Assembly: GCF_932274485.2 (NCBI RefSeq)
Contig: NC_065887.2
Coordinates: forward strand, 45,837,201 to 45,901,200
Direction of reading: 5' to 3'
Length of the DNA: 64,000 nucleotides
Source: Patella vulgata
Taxonomy: Eukaryota; Mollusca; Gastropoda; Patellidae
Position 1 is the stretch's first letter, and the number at the start of each line of letters is the position of its first letter. Shown here in pieces: positions 37,481 through 48,764 of this stretch. A program made the translations under genes and the position numbers. Under the pieces are notes generated by a model. The model did no database searches and was not told the DNA's origin. It saw only the letters and a program-made list of their open reading frames with translations.

Positions 37481-38469
37481 TTGGTGCACGTGACTACGAG
37501 ATGGAGTTCCCTTGAAGACATTTGGAAGAAGAATACATTTCTATTTGGTGCCTTACCTCAGTTTCGACCTTTAGGGTAATCAGCAACTTTGGAAGTAGAA
37601 AACCTACAAACCAGCAACAGACAAAAATCTGGTGGACAAAAAAAGAAATCTTGTGGACAAAAATATTGATTGAAGAAGAATTATTATGGTGGAAATATTC
37701 ACAGAATTGGGTAAATACATTTGTTTCGGGAAAATTGAATATGGTGTTGTTTTAACAGGAATAATAATGATAAGGAAACGGAATAGGGAATAAAATAAGG
37801 AATTAATGTTATCTCCGGATCAAAGTAGGAAGATGGCAGAGCTAAGGATAGAGTTGGCATGTTTCTGCTTTGATTCGTTAAAATGTGTGTTTTTGTGTCG
37901 TTCGTATATGCGGTTAGCTAATTAAAGCTAATATAATTTTGAGACTCTTGTCCAAGTTTCAGAATTATGGTTTTAGTCGAGTGAAACTAATTTAGGTAAT
38001 TTAGCTTTTGAATAAAAGGTTAGATTACTAAAAATTTGTGTTTTGTGTTGTTTCTTATATGTGTTCAGCTATGTACGGCTGATGTAATTTTGAGACCCTT
38101 AGTCCAGGTTTCAGAAATTATGGTAATTTAACTTTTGAATAAAAAGTTAGCGTATGTAAAAATCTCACGTATGTAAATCTAGGGATGTAGGTATAGTTTT
38201 TCCTGAAGAAAAAACAAACTAAAATTGATGGCTCGTTAAATAATGAGATTATCGCAGTCATTAATACGAGTTTTATAGGAGGTTAAGGTGAGAATAAGAC
38301 ATAGATTATACGGTAGATTTTGTCCGTATATAATTTTGTATAATTAAATCTTGCTTTAGAAACGTAATATAAACGTTGAATATATATTTGCTAAATGCTA
38401 TTTTGTGTCATTAATTAAATTTTACTTTAAATTGTTCATGCAAGGTGATTACGAATGTGTAATTTGACA
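37481..38469. other. Anonymous intergenic DNA with a roughly 150-bp imperfect duplication
   Basis: 37880-38020 and 38031-38160 are imperfect copies (TTTTGAGACTCTTGTCC / TTTTGAGACCCTTAGTCC, then TTTTGAATAAAA). No convincing gene. Confidence 0.5.
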
Positions 38470-38482
38470 TTATAAACAAGTT

Positions 38483-38864
38483 GGGAGCCACGGTGGCTAG
38501 TTAATAATAATAATAATGGTTAAGACGCTGGCTCGCTAGCCTGGAGGTCACGTGTTCTATCCCTGCATTGGTCGAGAAAGTTCATCGGGATTTTCCGACG
38601 TGGTTTCCCCTTGTCAGTGGTGCAGAACGGAGGGCCTGACAAGGACAGCTGTCTAGTCCTTCGGATGATACGAAAAACCGAGGTCCCGTGTATATATTGG
38701 AATGCACGTAAAAGATCCCCTGGCAGTTGGAATTCGATATGCGATAGTGCCGCTGTCCGGGCAAAATTTCCCTCACAACACACTGTATGGCGTATGCCCG
38801 TCTTCATTAGCCCAATATAGGAGCAGAACAGTAGGATGTTAAACCCCATTTCATTTCATTTCAT
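38483..38864 (+). mobile_element. SINE-B, full copy with perfect 13-bp target duplication
   Basis: tRNA-like head GGGAGCCACGGTGGCTAG interrupted by a TAA repeat, then GGTTAAGACGCTGGCTCGC. Core: CCTTGTCAGTGGTGCAGAAC, GGACAGCTGTCTAGTCC, CCGAGGTCCCGTGTATA, GCACGTAAAAGATCCCC. Tail GCCCGTCTTCATTAGCC and TTTCATTTCATTTCATT. TTATAAACAAGTT flanks it at 38470-38482 and 38865-38877. Confidence 0.93.
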
Positions 38865-38877
38865 TTATAAACAAGTT

Positions 38878-40619
38878 TTTACACTGTGGTTAAATTTGAC
38901 GTGTGAAAGCCACGTGACTTCAGTGGTGAGTTGAATGAAACTATGTGTAATTAAATGCTAGGTATATTTTGATTGTCGTGTTTATGAAATATAGACTGGT
39001 GTTCCGAGGGAGTGAAGTGCACGTCACTTACTTTGGACATAATTCTATTCTAAATAAATTATAGTCTGGTGTTGTCATAAGTTTGAGCTCAGCTTGTGTC
39101 AGTATCAATCTGATAGGAATGTTTATAAAAAACGAAATACTAAATTCTACATGATTAGGTCAAAAAGGAAACGTCGCCCAAATAAATAAGTAGCTGTTTT
39201 TTCCATAAGTATGTGTTTTTGTGTATTGCTCTATCCAGTTACTAAATGCCTCTAAAAGATATTATAACTGTGATGGTGAAATATAAAATAATAATGTAAT
39301 TATTTTGGCTGAATTCTAAAACAGAAACGGAAATTATAAAATTGTATATTATTGATTTAAGGTCAAGAGGTCAAAGTTAGTTTGGAGATTTATAATTAAA
39401 GAGACACATCAAAGTTTATTTATAATTAAATGAAGTTTAATTTTGATTAAAAGTAAGAGTTAATAATACAATTAGGAATGGTTAGTTCTTGGTCTGATGG
39501 CAATAAAATTTGTATTTTGTCTGAAACCATGACTCATGCTGGCATTACACATTGGTTTCTTTGGGTTGCATTCCTTATTGTTTTCAAATTTGAGTGAAGT
39601 CTGTGTCACTACAGACCCGGGACTGTACAGCGCAGTGGACGCTTACGGCTAGCCCCCGGATCCATTCACTTTTTTTGAATTGTTTGTCTATTTGTGTTTT
39701 TCTGAGTATGATGTCTTGTCCGTGTATTTGTTTTTGTGTAAATTTTGTGTGGTGCAGCCCCCCTGCACTTACTATTAGACGAAAAAGAAAGTTTACAACT
39801 TGGGACTATGGTAGCTGAAACAGACCAATGGAAATCCAAGAAGAAGAAATGGAGATTTCCAGTGACAAAATTTCAAGTGAAACCTGAACTTTATCAATTA
39901 GAAGTGGTGATGTGTTATAGTGTTTTGAAATTAGGATTTAAGATTTAATGAAGATTTAAAAAAAGACAATTTGTGTTTTCTGTGTTTAGGCTTAGTGAAT
40001 TTTCATAGGACTTTGAAGTACAGTGATGAACTTTTGGAGAGCTTTTGAATGCGTTTTGTTATTTTTGATTATTTGTGTTTTTCTTTCATAGCTTTGTTTT
40101 ATGGTATACTAATCATTTATATTTGCATGTTGCGTAAATAATTAGTTAGAATATCTATATTCTATATATATTCTTAAATGGGGAAGAATTGTAGAAATAT
40201 TGTCGTTGCGGCATTGTTTTTAAATTTATAGATATGGAATAAAGAAAAATGATGGCATTATATTGTATTAATTAATATCTTTGGCAATTTATTAGATTCT
40301 CATATATGTACTTAAATCAAGTTAGCGAATGAGTGGCATATTGTTACATAAAAAAGAGTTATAATTTGGTAAACATTAGCTGGTTCTGTGGGAATAAGAA
40401 TATCATGTATTACATGTGATAGGAAAATTACGATTGCTACATTTGGCTTGTTTAACCAATCTCTATACTTATTTACATCATATTTGACGAATTACATAAT
40501 TGAAGGTCCAAAACCCAAAGCTACAAAACTATCATACTAGACAGCAGCTTGATTCCAGAAGGGAAAAGATATAGCAATTTCTATCAGCAGACTCGCCCAG
40601 CGAATCTGGCTGGATGAGG
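38878..40619. other. Anonymous intergenic DNA
   Basis: AT-rich. A short open frame at about 39775-39945 (QLGTMVAETDQWKSKKKKWR) is unrecognised and unsupported. 40245-40440 is the partner of the dispersed repeat at 29905. Confidence 0.45.
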
Positions 40620-40874
40620 GGTTTTTTTCTAAACAATATTTATTCACAAAAACTGGATTAGAGAAAAGGCAGAAGCCTATAGACCCCCTCTCCATAAAAG
40701 TACAAACATAAATATATAATGAAAAGTAAAGTAATGAAAAGTAAAGTAAAGTAAAGTGAACGATTAAATTATAAGATGGCTATATACACGATATGTACAA
40801 ACCACAATCAGAATGTTTATAATTCATACATTTTCATACAGAATTTTCAAAATCTTTGGGAGATGTCGAGGAAG

Positions 40875-41696
40875 TTATGTACTGCCGAAAAAAATTTCTT
40901 CAGAATTGTTTCTGTCTTCAGTTCCGAATAATAAATTTTGAGAATTTTGATAAAGTTTTGGAAGTTTTGATATTGTCGCAGATCGTGCATTTGAACGTAA
41001 GGGACAAATTAAAAGAAAATGTTCAGAGTCTTCAAAGGTTTGACCACAATCGCATGTAGGGCTGTCAGAAATATGCCTGAGAAAACGATGTCCGTTTAAA
41101 TCACTGCAAGCGAGTCGAAGGCGAGAATGGTGAATTTGATTTTTCCTGCTGCCAGAGTAGTATGATGAAGGTATAATTTGATCAAGGTAGCCGAGTTTAG
41201 ATTTAAAAGAAGATAAGTTTCTAGTAGAAAGATTTAGTAGATTCCATTCTCGAATTGTAGATGGTATAAAAGAAGAAGAAAATAAAGAAGTTCTGCAGAA
41301 GTATGTTGGGATGTTACTTTGGTTTCGTAGGCGATACGAATTTATATTAGGTGGTATCAGTTTAAATAAGTATTCGGGAGTGATATGGTTTATGATTTTG
41401 TAGAATAAAATTAATTGATGTCGCCTTCTTCTCTCCTGCAGTGTAATAAATCTGGTTTCCTTATATAACACTTGGTGACTTGTACCTTTCACAGCACCGC
41501 ATATAGTCCTGAGTGCATCTAGTTGTAAGAGTGCAAGTTTATGTGTTAGTTCGGCGGTACTCCCATCCCAAATAACGTCACAGTAGTCGAAATGAGGAAG
41601 AATATATTGTTGTGTATACATGGTTTGGAGAGATCTACGACTTAACCTATATTTTAACAAGCGAAGACAATTTACAAGTTTACTTGTTTTGGCCAA
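40875..41696 (-). pseudogene. LINE copy 1: C-terminal region
   Basis: 273 codons: LILPHFDY-type motif (ILPHFDYCDVIWDG), LQLDALRTICGAVKGTSH, KETRFITLQERRRRHQL, and at the end CDCGQTFEDSEHFLLIC, the Cys/His motif common to CR1/L2-like elements. Confidence 0.9.
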
Positions 41697-41794
41697 AATC
41701 TTATTTATATGAGTATCCCACTTAAAGTTTGTTTGGAAAGTCAGCCCCAGGTGATTGTGCTCAGAAACTTCTTTAATTGCAAAATTGTCTAGAT

Positions 41795-42247
41795 TTAGTG
41801 TCGGAAGAAATGAAATAAATTCTTTTTATTTGCTAGTGCTAAGGTTTCAGTTTTCAGCGGGTTAAAAGATACAAGCCACGTCTTAGCCCAAAGGCTTATT
41901 CTCTCTAGATCACCATTTAAGACTTCCGCACATTCGGTTGGGTCAGTTATTTTTATATATAAACTAGTGTCATCGGCAAATAATCTAATATTTGATTTTA
42001 TACTGTTTACTATATCGTTGATGTATATAATGAAAAGTAATGGACCGAAAACGGAGCCCTGTGGAACACCAGCAGGGACCGTTAATGGCTCAGAGGAGGT
42101 TCCGTTGACAATAACCTTCTGTTGTCTGTTAGACAAGTAGTCTCTGAACCATTCTAACAAGTCTCCTCTGATCCCAATGGCCCGAAGCTTATGGCAGAGT
42201 GCGGCATGCCAAACTCTGTCAAAAGCTTTACTGATGTCACATAACAT
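41795..42247 (-). pseudogene. LINE copy 1: reverse transcriptase core
   Basis: Motif A region CDISKAFDRVWHAALCHKL, VPAGVPQGSVFGPLLFIIYI, and motif C FADDTSLYI with both catalytic Asp. LGPL has become FGPL. Confidence 0.92.
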
Positions 42248-42351
42248 CGTTCTCGTATATTGGCCTTGGTCGAGTCTCCTTGCAAAAACCCACTTTGCAA
42301 ATTAGTAATAATATTGTGATCCCTAAAGAAGTTAAATACATGTTTGTAGAT

Positions 42352-43101
42352 TCACTTTTCGAAAATTTTGATTATAATGCTCAATAAAGAAACTGGTCTG
42401 TAATTTCCGCATAGTGATGGGTCGCCTTTTTTATGAATTGCTGATTTACAAATATTAGGAACGGTTTTTAGCTCAAGATTAAACATGTTACATAAAGGTT
42501 TGCTAATTTCGAGGGAGATGGATTTTAGGAATTTTCCGCTGATGTTATCTGGGCCTGTAGCTTTTGAAGTATCAATAATGGAAATCCTGTCTTTAACCTC
42601 TTTAGGTGTTAATTTTAGGTGACAAAGTGAAGTAGGATTTTGTTCGAGTTCAGGAAGTTGTGCATTTGTGTAGTCAAGCTGTGATTGGTTAATAAAGTAT
42701 TCGTTTAAACAATTTGCTTTGTCCTTCGGATTAAAATATGGAACTCCATTATTCATAAGAGGCGGAATACCTCCCTTTTCTGATCTTTGACCCTTCACTA
42801 ACGAGTTGATTATATGCCACCAATCCTTTTTGCCAACATTTAATTTATGGTCTAATTTTTCATAATATTCTTTTTTGCATTTTCTAATCAAGCTAATATA
42901 GTCATTCCTTATATTTCTGAATTTTTGCCAGTCGAGGTCCAAGTTTGATTTGACTGCTTTCCGGTGAATTTTGTTTTTCTTTTTACTCATTTTCCGAATA
43001 GTGTTGTTCATCCAAAGTTTGTCTTTTGATCTAATGGTTGCAGTTTTGTTTGGAATATGTGTTCTTGCCAAATTATTAACTCGCTTGTGAAGGCAGCACA
43101 T
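42352..43101 (-). pseudogene. LINE copy 1: linker and start of reverse transcriptase
   Basis: Reads KLWMNNTIRKMSKKKNKIHR, DWQKFRNIRNDYISLIRK, KATGPDNISGKFLKSISLEI and NYRPVSLLSIIIKIFEK, the usual region before the RT core. It ends at a stop at the KIFEK motif. Confidence 0.88.
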
Positions 43102-43337
43102 GTAATATCAATAGAATTTTTATCAATAGTGGAGTCCCATATGATACTCCCAGCGTCACGTCGTAGTTGGTCAAAATCAGTCTCATCATAATTCATTATA
43201 GTACGTGTAAAGCTAATTGATTTCAGACGATGAAAATTTAACCGATAGTACACAGGGCAGTGATCACTACAGGAATTATCTAAGTAACCTGAATCAAAAA
43301 TATAACCGGAACAATTCGTTAAAATTAGATCAATCAA
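43008..43337 (-). pseudogene. LINE copy 1: C-terminal part of APE endonuclease
   Basis: Reads IDLILTNCSGY, SDHCPVYYRL (catalytic SDH) and FTRTIMNYDE, then leaves frame near 43050. The next segment resumes in another frame. Confidence 0.85.
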
Positions 43338-43601
43338 TGTATTGTTACCATTATTACCATATTTGATTGGATCCTTGATAATTTGTTTAAAATCGAAAAG
43401 AACGTTTTCCGAATGAATACAAGTATTGGATTTTGTAAAGAGATCAATGTTAACATCACCTAATATAAAGATATTGTTTATGTCGTCTGCTGCTGCCGAT
43501 GAAAACGAATTGAAAATAGAATTATCTAACTGAACAGTGGAATTTGTGGGTCTATAGAAAGTGCCAATTAAGAAATATTTATTATGAATATTAATTTCTA
43601 C

Positions 43602-44108
43602 CTAAATGCCCTCTGTATTGTCAGTTTCTAAATCCGACCTGCGTTTTATTAAAAGATTGTTACGAGAATACACTGCTACTCCCCCACCCTGTCCTGTAGT
43701 CCTGTCTTTGCGAATTGGTGCATTGAAACCAGCGATAGAAAGGGTGTCCGATGATATGCTTTTGTCAAGCCATGTCTCAGTAAACAAAATCAGATCGAAA
43801 TTTTCAGAGAATTCTGCGGAAACAATGTCAAGTTTATGGCGTAAGCTTCTTACATTCAGATGCACGAGAGATATGTTGCCATTTGGTCCTGGATTTTCCT
43901 CGACATCTCCACTGAGTAACAAGATTGTAATAATGACATATAAAGAAATAAAGGAATAAAATAAGGGAAGTAGAATATCGAATAATGGGAGGTTTGTTTT
44001 AGCAGATTGTGGGTTTACTATAAGTATAAAATATTTATATTTGAAACAGAAACAGTGTAAATGTACAAAGTGAACAATATTCAAATGGGAACACATCAAT
44101 AACAACAC
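43602..44108 (-). pseudogene. LINE copy 1: hydrophobic leader, 2A and start of APE endonuclease
   Basis: The open frame starts inside Tc1-like copy B sequence. It then reads a hydrophobic run (LFDILLPLFYSFISLYVIIT, ILLLS), GDVEENPGP (residues 67-75), and endonuclease motifs HLNVRS and FTETWLD. It ends at a TAG where relatives have a Trp codon (EGI-stop-VEI, 43601). The endonuclease continues in the same frame, with YRPTNS and LGDVNID. Confidence 0.88.
43884..43910 (-). promoter_or_regulatory. 2A translational recoding motif, LINE copy 1
   Basis: Encodes GDVEENPGP, which fits the D(V/I)ExNPGP consensus at which ribosomes skip the final Gly-Pro bond. Known in APE-type LINEs of several invertebrates and in picorna-like viruses. 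Confidence 0.93.
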
Positions 44109-45150
44109 ATTTGTACACTTATGGATGTTTAATCTGTAATCAACGGTACAAAGTCAGAAGGGTCAAAACCAAAAGTACGACACAGATATCAGTAGCGCGT
44201 GTGTCCTCCACGGGCTCTTACGCACGCTGTGCAGCGACGTCGCTTTAAATTAACCAATGTTTGAAAGAAGGCCTGTGGCAAATTGTTCCATTCTTGGACA
44301 AGAGCAGCTTCTAAAGCAGTAATGGTGTCCATCTGTGGTCTCCGATACAGACGGCGTCCAATTTCATCCCAGACATGTTCTATCGGTGCCATCAGTGTGA
44401 TAAAGATGAAAGCGACTCTCATCACTGAAGAGCATATTTTGCCAGTCTACTCTTCTCCATGTCTGGTGTCCTTAAGCCCATATCAAACGCCGATGACGGT
44501 GAGGATCCCTGAGGATAGCTCCAACACAAGGTCGTCGTGCACGGAGTACTACTTCTCTTAGGCGACGTCTTACGGTGTTGGCACTTACTGGTCCTTGTCT
44601 TTCGACGACTGCTGCACCTGTTCGAGTCGCTGGGCGGAATCTGTCACGCAGATGAGTGACCCGGATGTAGCGGTCTTGAGCCTGGGTTGTAACGCGTTGT
44701 GGACCAGGACGTTGGCGGTTATGTGTTGATCCAGTAACTCGAACACGTTCCACCAACCTTACAAAAGTGGACTGATGACAATTGAAGTGTCTGGCAATAT
44801 CACGTGTAGACATGCCAGCCCTGGACATTCCCATGGCTTCATTCCGTTGATTGTCAGTAAGTCTCGGCATCTCTAGCTCGATTACGACAGATTGACGTTT
44901 CAAAGTTCATGTACTGCACATTAAGTTGAAAACATGCTTTTAAAGGGCTCACACACAATGCTGCACGTGAATATTGGGTTTTTCATGTGCATCTCGTGCA
45001 ATTTTTTTTGTGCACACGGGCCGATATTTTTTGCGTATGGGAGCATTGTGTGAAAGAATAGTTCATAGTATTGCATAATATTATACATACAAAACCACCT
45101 AATAATAAAATATTTGGGAAAAAAAGTGATGCGTTTTCCATGGCGCTCAG
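44070..45150 (-). mobile_element. Tc1/mariner-type transposon copy B, internally deleted and 3'-truncated
   Basis: 5' terminal repeat at the right (GCGTTTTCCATGGCGCTCAG next to TA at 45151-45152). The transposase begins MPRLTDNQRNEAMG (ATG at 44868-44870) and is open through both helix-turn-helix regions to RRLIWA. A deletion of about 350 bp removes the region with FSDESRF through QQDNARPHTA. The remnant resumes at the FSDESRF-side scrap and APIEHVW, ending GGHTRY at 44189. The 3' terminal repeat is missing; LINE copy 1 starts there. Confidence 0.88.
44472..44903 (-). pseudogene. Tc1-like transposase N-terminal half (copy B)
   Basis: Paired-type DNA-binding region: GMSRAGMSTRDIARHFNCHQ (first helix-turn-helix), PGPQRVTTQAQDRYIRVTHL (linker), SANTVRRRLREVVLRARRPC (second). 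The catalytic domain follows only as a fragment at 44189-44425. Confidence 0.88.
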
Positions 45151-45370
45151 TATATATTAAATACAGAGTCAATCACAATACACTACTATACAACAACTGT
45201 ATGCGACGCAAAATTAGTCATATTTTACTAGCATGTTCCAAGTATATCTATTGTGTCAAGTATATTATCGTAAAACAGTATATTATCGTAAAACAATATA
45301 TCATTATAAGACATACATGTATAGGTAGGACTAGAGTACTATTATCTTAGAACTATGTTCAAAATGTTAT

Positions 45371-45645
45371 AAGGGGGGTTGGATGGCTGAATGGTTAACG
45401 TGCGCGCGCTGTGTCATTAAGTCATTGAGTCGACTGGCGTGGTTTCGAATCCCTGGTTGTACGTGACAAGGAGTAGGGTCGCCTGTCCAACCTCGTGGGT
45501 TTTCTCCGGGTCCTCCGGTTTCCTCCCACTGCTAAAGACCCCTACGCGCAAGCGAATTATGTAAATAAAATTAAACCATATGTTAGTCCCGAAATGACCT
45601 AGTTTGTGTCGAGTGGACGTTAAACCCCGTTTCTCTCTCTCTCTC
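45371..45645 (+). mobile_element. SINE-A, full copy with perfect 10-bp target duplication
   Basis: GGTTGGATGGCTGAATGGTT (A box), GTGGTTTCGAATCCCTGG (B box), GGGTTTTCTCCGGGTCCTCC, GCGAATTATGTAAATAAA, AGTCCCGAAATGACCTAG and a CT tail. AAAATGTTAT occurs at 45361-45370 and 45646-45655. Inserted in the satellite. Confidence 0.95.
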
Positions 45646-46037
45646 AAAATGTTATATTATTATAAGATCTACATCTAGGTAAGTATAAAGTACCGTTATC
45701 TTACAATTTTGTCCGAAACAATGTATATCATTATGCGATCTGTATATATGTAAATATAAAGTACCATTGCCTTACAATAATATTTAAACAGTATGTTTAT
45801 TATGACATCTGTATAGATTGTTTTATCTTACAACTATGTTAAAAAAATAATATGAAGTAACATTTTTTGAGGTTTGTATCTGGGTAATATAAAGTACCGT
45901 TATCTTCCAACTATGTTCAAAGCAATATATTATCGAGGATTTTATCTAGGTAAAGCTAGACAACAGTTATCTTACATAAGTATTTAAAACAAATCTGGGT
46001 CTAGGTAAGTATAAAGTACCGCTATCTTACAACTATA

Positions 46038-47332
46038 CTATTCAAAAAAAGTAGGGGATATTTGATTTTTAAGTGTTATTAAAGTCACCTAATGAAACTG
46101 ACGAAGAAACAAATGACAAAATGAAATGAAGTTCACATTCATCGAAATATTCCAAATGATCGTTAGACTAAGTAAGGCACAGACTGACCATTATAAGGGT
46201 AAAATGATACCCGGGGTCAAACAGCAAAGTTACCACAGCATCACAACCAAGTCAGTAACGGGTAAATCCTCCTCTGTTTGCCAAACAAGCATTGATCCGA
46301 CGTGGCATACTCCTAATGAGACGTCTAAGGTCATTTTGGTCCAGATTGTCCCATTCCTGTTGCAACGCAGCAGCAAGTTCTTGGACATTGGCAGGACGTT
46401 GTTGACGTTGACGTAACCTCTGTCCAAGCATGTCCCAGACATGCTCGATGGGGGAGAGGTCGGGACCATAACAGAACCACCCCCAAATCGATCATGTCTG
46501 ATGACGTTAACGTCTTGGAAGCGCTCGTTTCGACGACGCCACACCCTCCTACGTCTGTCCAAAAAATCAACAGTGAACCTTGACTCATCTGAAAACATCA
46601 CATTGCTCCAGCGTCGATTATCCCAGTGTTGACGATCCCTACACCAACGACGTCTTGCCTGAATGTGATGATCTCTCAAACAAGGGATCACGCGAGGACG
46701 TCGGGCGCGAAGGTGACCCCTATGCAGTCGATTCCGAATCGTCTGGCCACTCACTCTTACACCAGTGTCTGTTTGAAGACGAGCGCTGATCTGATTTGCT
46801 GTGATGACACGATTTCTCAAGGCCAAGGTACGGATAAATCGATCCTGGGCTTGAGTTGTCGCCCTTGGTCGACCTGAGCGTGGTCTGTCCTGTACAGATT
46901 GTGTATCACGGTATCTGGACCATAGCCTGCTTATGACAGACTGAGAAACATTCATCGTCCGCGCCACAACCGCCTGTGTTGTGCCGATCTGTAGCATGCC
47001 AAGGGCACGTAACCTTTCATTTTGGGTAAGCCGACGCATATCAAAATTTGTTTTCTGGTCACTAAAACAATTAAACTGATGTTTCCACCCTGGAATTCAA
47101 TGCCACAATGACTGTAACATTCAAAGTCAGAGTCGTGCAAATCTTGGGTTGGACCCCCATGATGATCCCAAGCATCACCTGCATTCCATGCGGTAGCTAT
47201 TGGTGCGTTTGGGCGTCACATGTAACTGGAAATGTTTCTTCTGTTAGGTTCTATAGTGACTTTTTTCGTAGTCATTTGCATATTTTAGTATTATGCCCCC
47301 AAAATCAAATATCCCCTACTTTTTTTGAATAG
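46038..47332 (-). mobile_element. Tc1/mariner-type transposon D, both ends present, internally deleted
   Basis: Perfect 32-bp terminal inverted repeats begin CTATTCAAAAAAAGTAGGGG. TA lies on both sides (46036-46037 and 47333-47334). 1,295 bp. Encodes a transposase on the minus strand that is defective in the middle. A different lineage from A/B/C, inserted in the satellite. Confidence 0.95.
46252..47039 (-). pseudogene. Tc1-like transposase (transposon D), internal deletion
   Basis: Starts at ATG 47037-47039: MRRLTQNERLRALGMLQIGT, VVARTMNVSQSVISRLWSRY (helix-turn-helix), SGRPRATTQAQDRFI, TIRNRLHRGHLRARRPR, MFSDESRFTVDF (first Asp), DRFGGGSVM. A deletion then drops the second Asp block and shifts frame. 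The shifted frame still reads DLSPIEHVWDMLGQRLRQ (Glu) and ends NRGGFTRY at 46252. Confidence 0.9.
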
Positions 47333-47662
47333 TATATTATTATAAAGTCTGTGTCTGGTTAAATTTAAACTAGCGTGATCTAACATCAACGGTTCAAACC
47401 AAATAATATTATGAGTAATTTTTATAGTTAAATATAGAGAACTTTTATCTTATAGTTGTGTTCAAAACAAATATTATGAGAGCTGTATCTAGGTTCGATA
47501 TCTTACAACTATGTTCAAGACAATACATCATTGTTGAGGTCTGTATCTGGGTGTGTACCGCTATCTTACAACTATGTTCGATACAATATATTATTATGAA
47601 AAACAGTATTTAGGTAAATATAAAGCACCATTTTCTCACAACTATGATCAAGACAATATATA

Positions 47663-48764
47663 CTCAGCCAAATTAAAAACTTGACACTTTAATTGTTCAC
47701 GCCAGACAATAATTAATCTTAGAATGAGAGTGCTTCAAACTGGAACTATTGCCACGTGTGACGTCACTCCAGGAAGATCAAGCAATACGATTACGTCATC
47801 TTAGAAACAGATTTGTCACTGCAATCTCCACAAGTAGAGAGATGTTTGGTGGAAGGGTAACTGCACAAACTGTTCGAAATCGCTTGCAGGCTGCTGGTCT
47901 TCGAGCTCGGAGGCCCTATAATGGACCAATATTGACAACTCTCCATCGCCGTAACCGACTTGTGTGGGCCACAAGACACATAAGATTTAGTCAAAGACAT
48001 TGGAATTCGGTTGTCTTTAGTGACGAATCTCGATTCACTTTGAGATTTGCCGATGGCAGGGTCCGAGTGTACCGCAGACGAGGTGAACGTTACGCTCAAG
48101 TATGCGTCAGAGAAGTTGACCGATTTGGTGGCGGCAGCGTCATGGTTTGGGGTTCTTTTTGTGCACATGGACGTTCTCCTCTTGTTGTTGTCCAAGGGAA
48201 CTTAAATGCTGTCCAGTACAGGGATCAGATTTTGCAACCTGTTCTTCTTCCGTTTATGCAGAGACATGGGCCTGGACTAACGTTTCAACAAGACAATGCT
48301 CGACCCCATACAGCAATTGCTACCCAGAATTTTTTAAGAAATGCCGGTGTCCAAGTCCTGGATTGGCCGTCGCTTAGCCCCGACCTTAATCCTATTGAAC
48401 ACATCTGGGACGAACTGGGTCGACGTGTTCGTCAGCAAGTGAATCCACCACTGACGTTGCAGGACCTTCAACATGCTCTTCCTGAGCAGTGGCGACGTCT
48501 TCCTCGGGTAGTGTTTACTAATGTTCTGAGATCCATGAGAAGACGTTGTGTGGCAGTACGAGACGCTAGAGAGGGCCACAACCGTTACTAAACACTTTAT
48601 TCCGATTGTTCTCCAAGTCTGTGAATTTCATTTTGGGGGGGGGGGGGGGTACTGTGACATCACGAACGTTATCAATGTCATGGACTTTCGGCGAGACCAA
48701 ATAAACCAAATATTAAAAATCTAGTCCCAAAAATCCCGAGTGTCAAGTTTTTAATTTGGCTGAG
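47663..48764 (+). mobile_element. Tc1/mariner-type transposon E, both ends present, N-terminally deleted
   Basis: Perfect 26-bp terminal repeats begin CTCAGCCAAATTAAAAACTT. TA on both sides (47661-47662, 48765-48766). 1,102 bp. Only about 85 bp separate the left end from the linker part of the transposase, so the first DNA-binding half is gone. A poly-G run lies at 48636-48650. Confidence 0.95.
47749..48591 (+). pseudogene. Tc1-like transposase (transposon E), catalytic part fully open
   Basis: About 280 codons: PRVTSLQEDQAIRLRHLRNR, VRNRLQAAGLRARRPYNGPI, VFSDESRFTLRF (Asp), DRFGGGSVMVWGSF, LTFQQDNARPHTA (Asp), SPDLNPIEHIWDELG (Glu; exactly 34 residues between Asp and Glu), ending REGHNRY and TAA. 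There is no ATG at the start: the frame opens after a TGA at 47725 and would need TTG. Family proteins are about 340 residues, so about 60-90 N-terminal residues are missing. Confidence 0.92.

Larger units (their letters stand above)
40620..44069 (-). mobile_element. CR1/L2-like LINE copy 1, decayed, with 2A peptide
   Basis: On the minus strand, in order: hydrophobic N-terminal segment, 2A motif, APE endonuclease, reverse transcriptase, and a C-terminal CDCG-Cys/His motif, ending in a TTTTTTT-side tail at 40620 (an A-rich 3' end on its own strand). The open frames are split into about five pieces, so the copy is inactive. The 5' end abuts Tc1-like copy B at about 44070. Confidence 0.92.

Noticed and set aside
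39745-39948. Lys/Trp-rich short frame (VAETDQWKSKKKKWRF)
   Set aside because: No recognised family, no splice or promoter support; kept only as a note.
43606-43959. Forward 117-codon frame over LINE copy 1
   Set aside because: Shadow of the endonuclease region on the minus strand.
46441-46877. Forward frames over transposon D
   Set aside because: Shadows of the transposase coded on the other strand.
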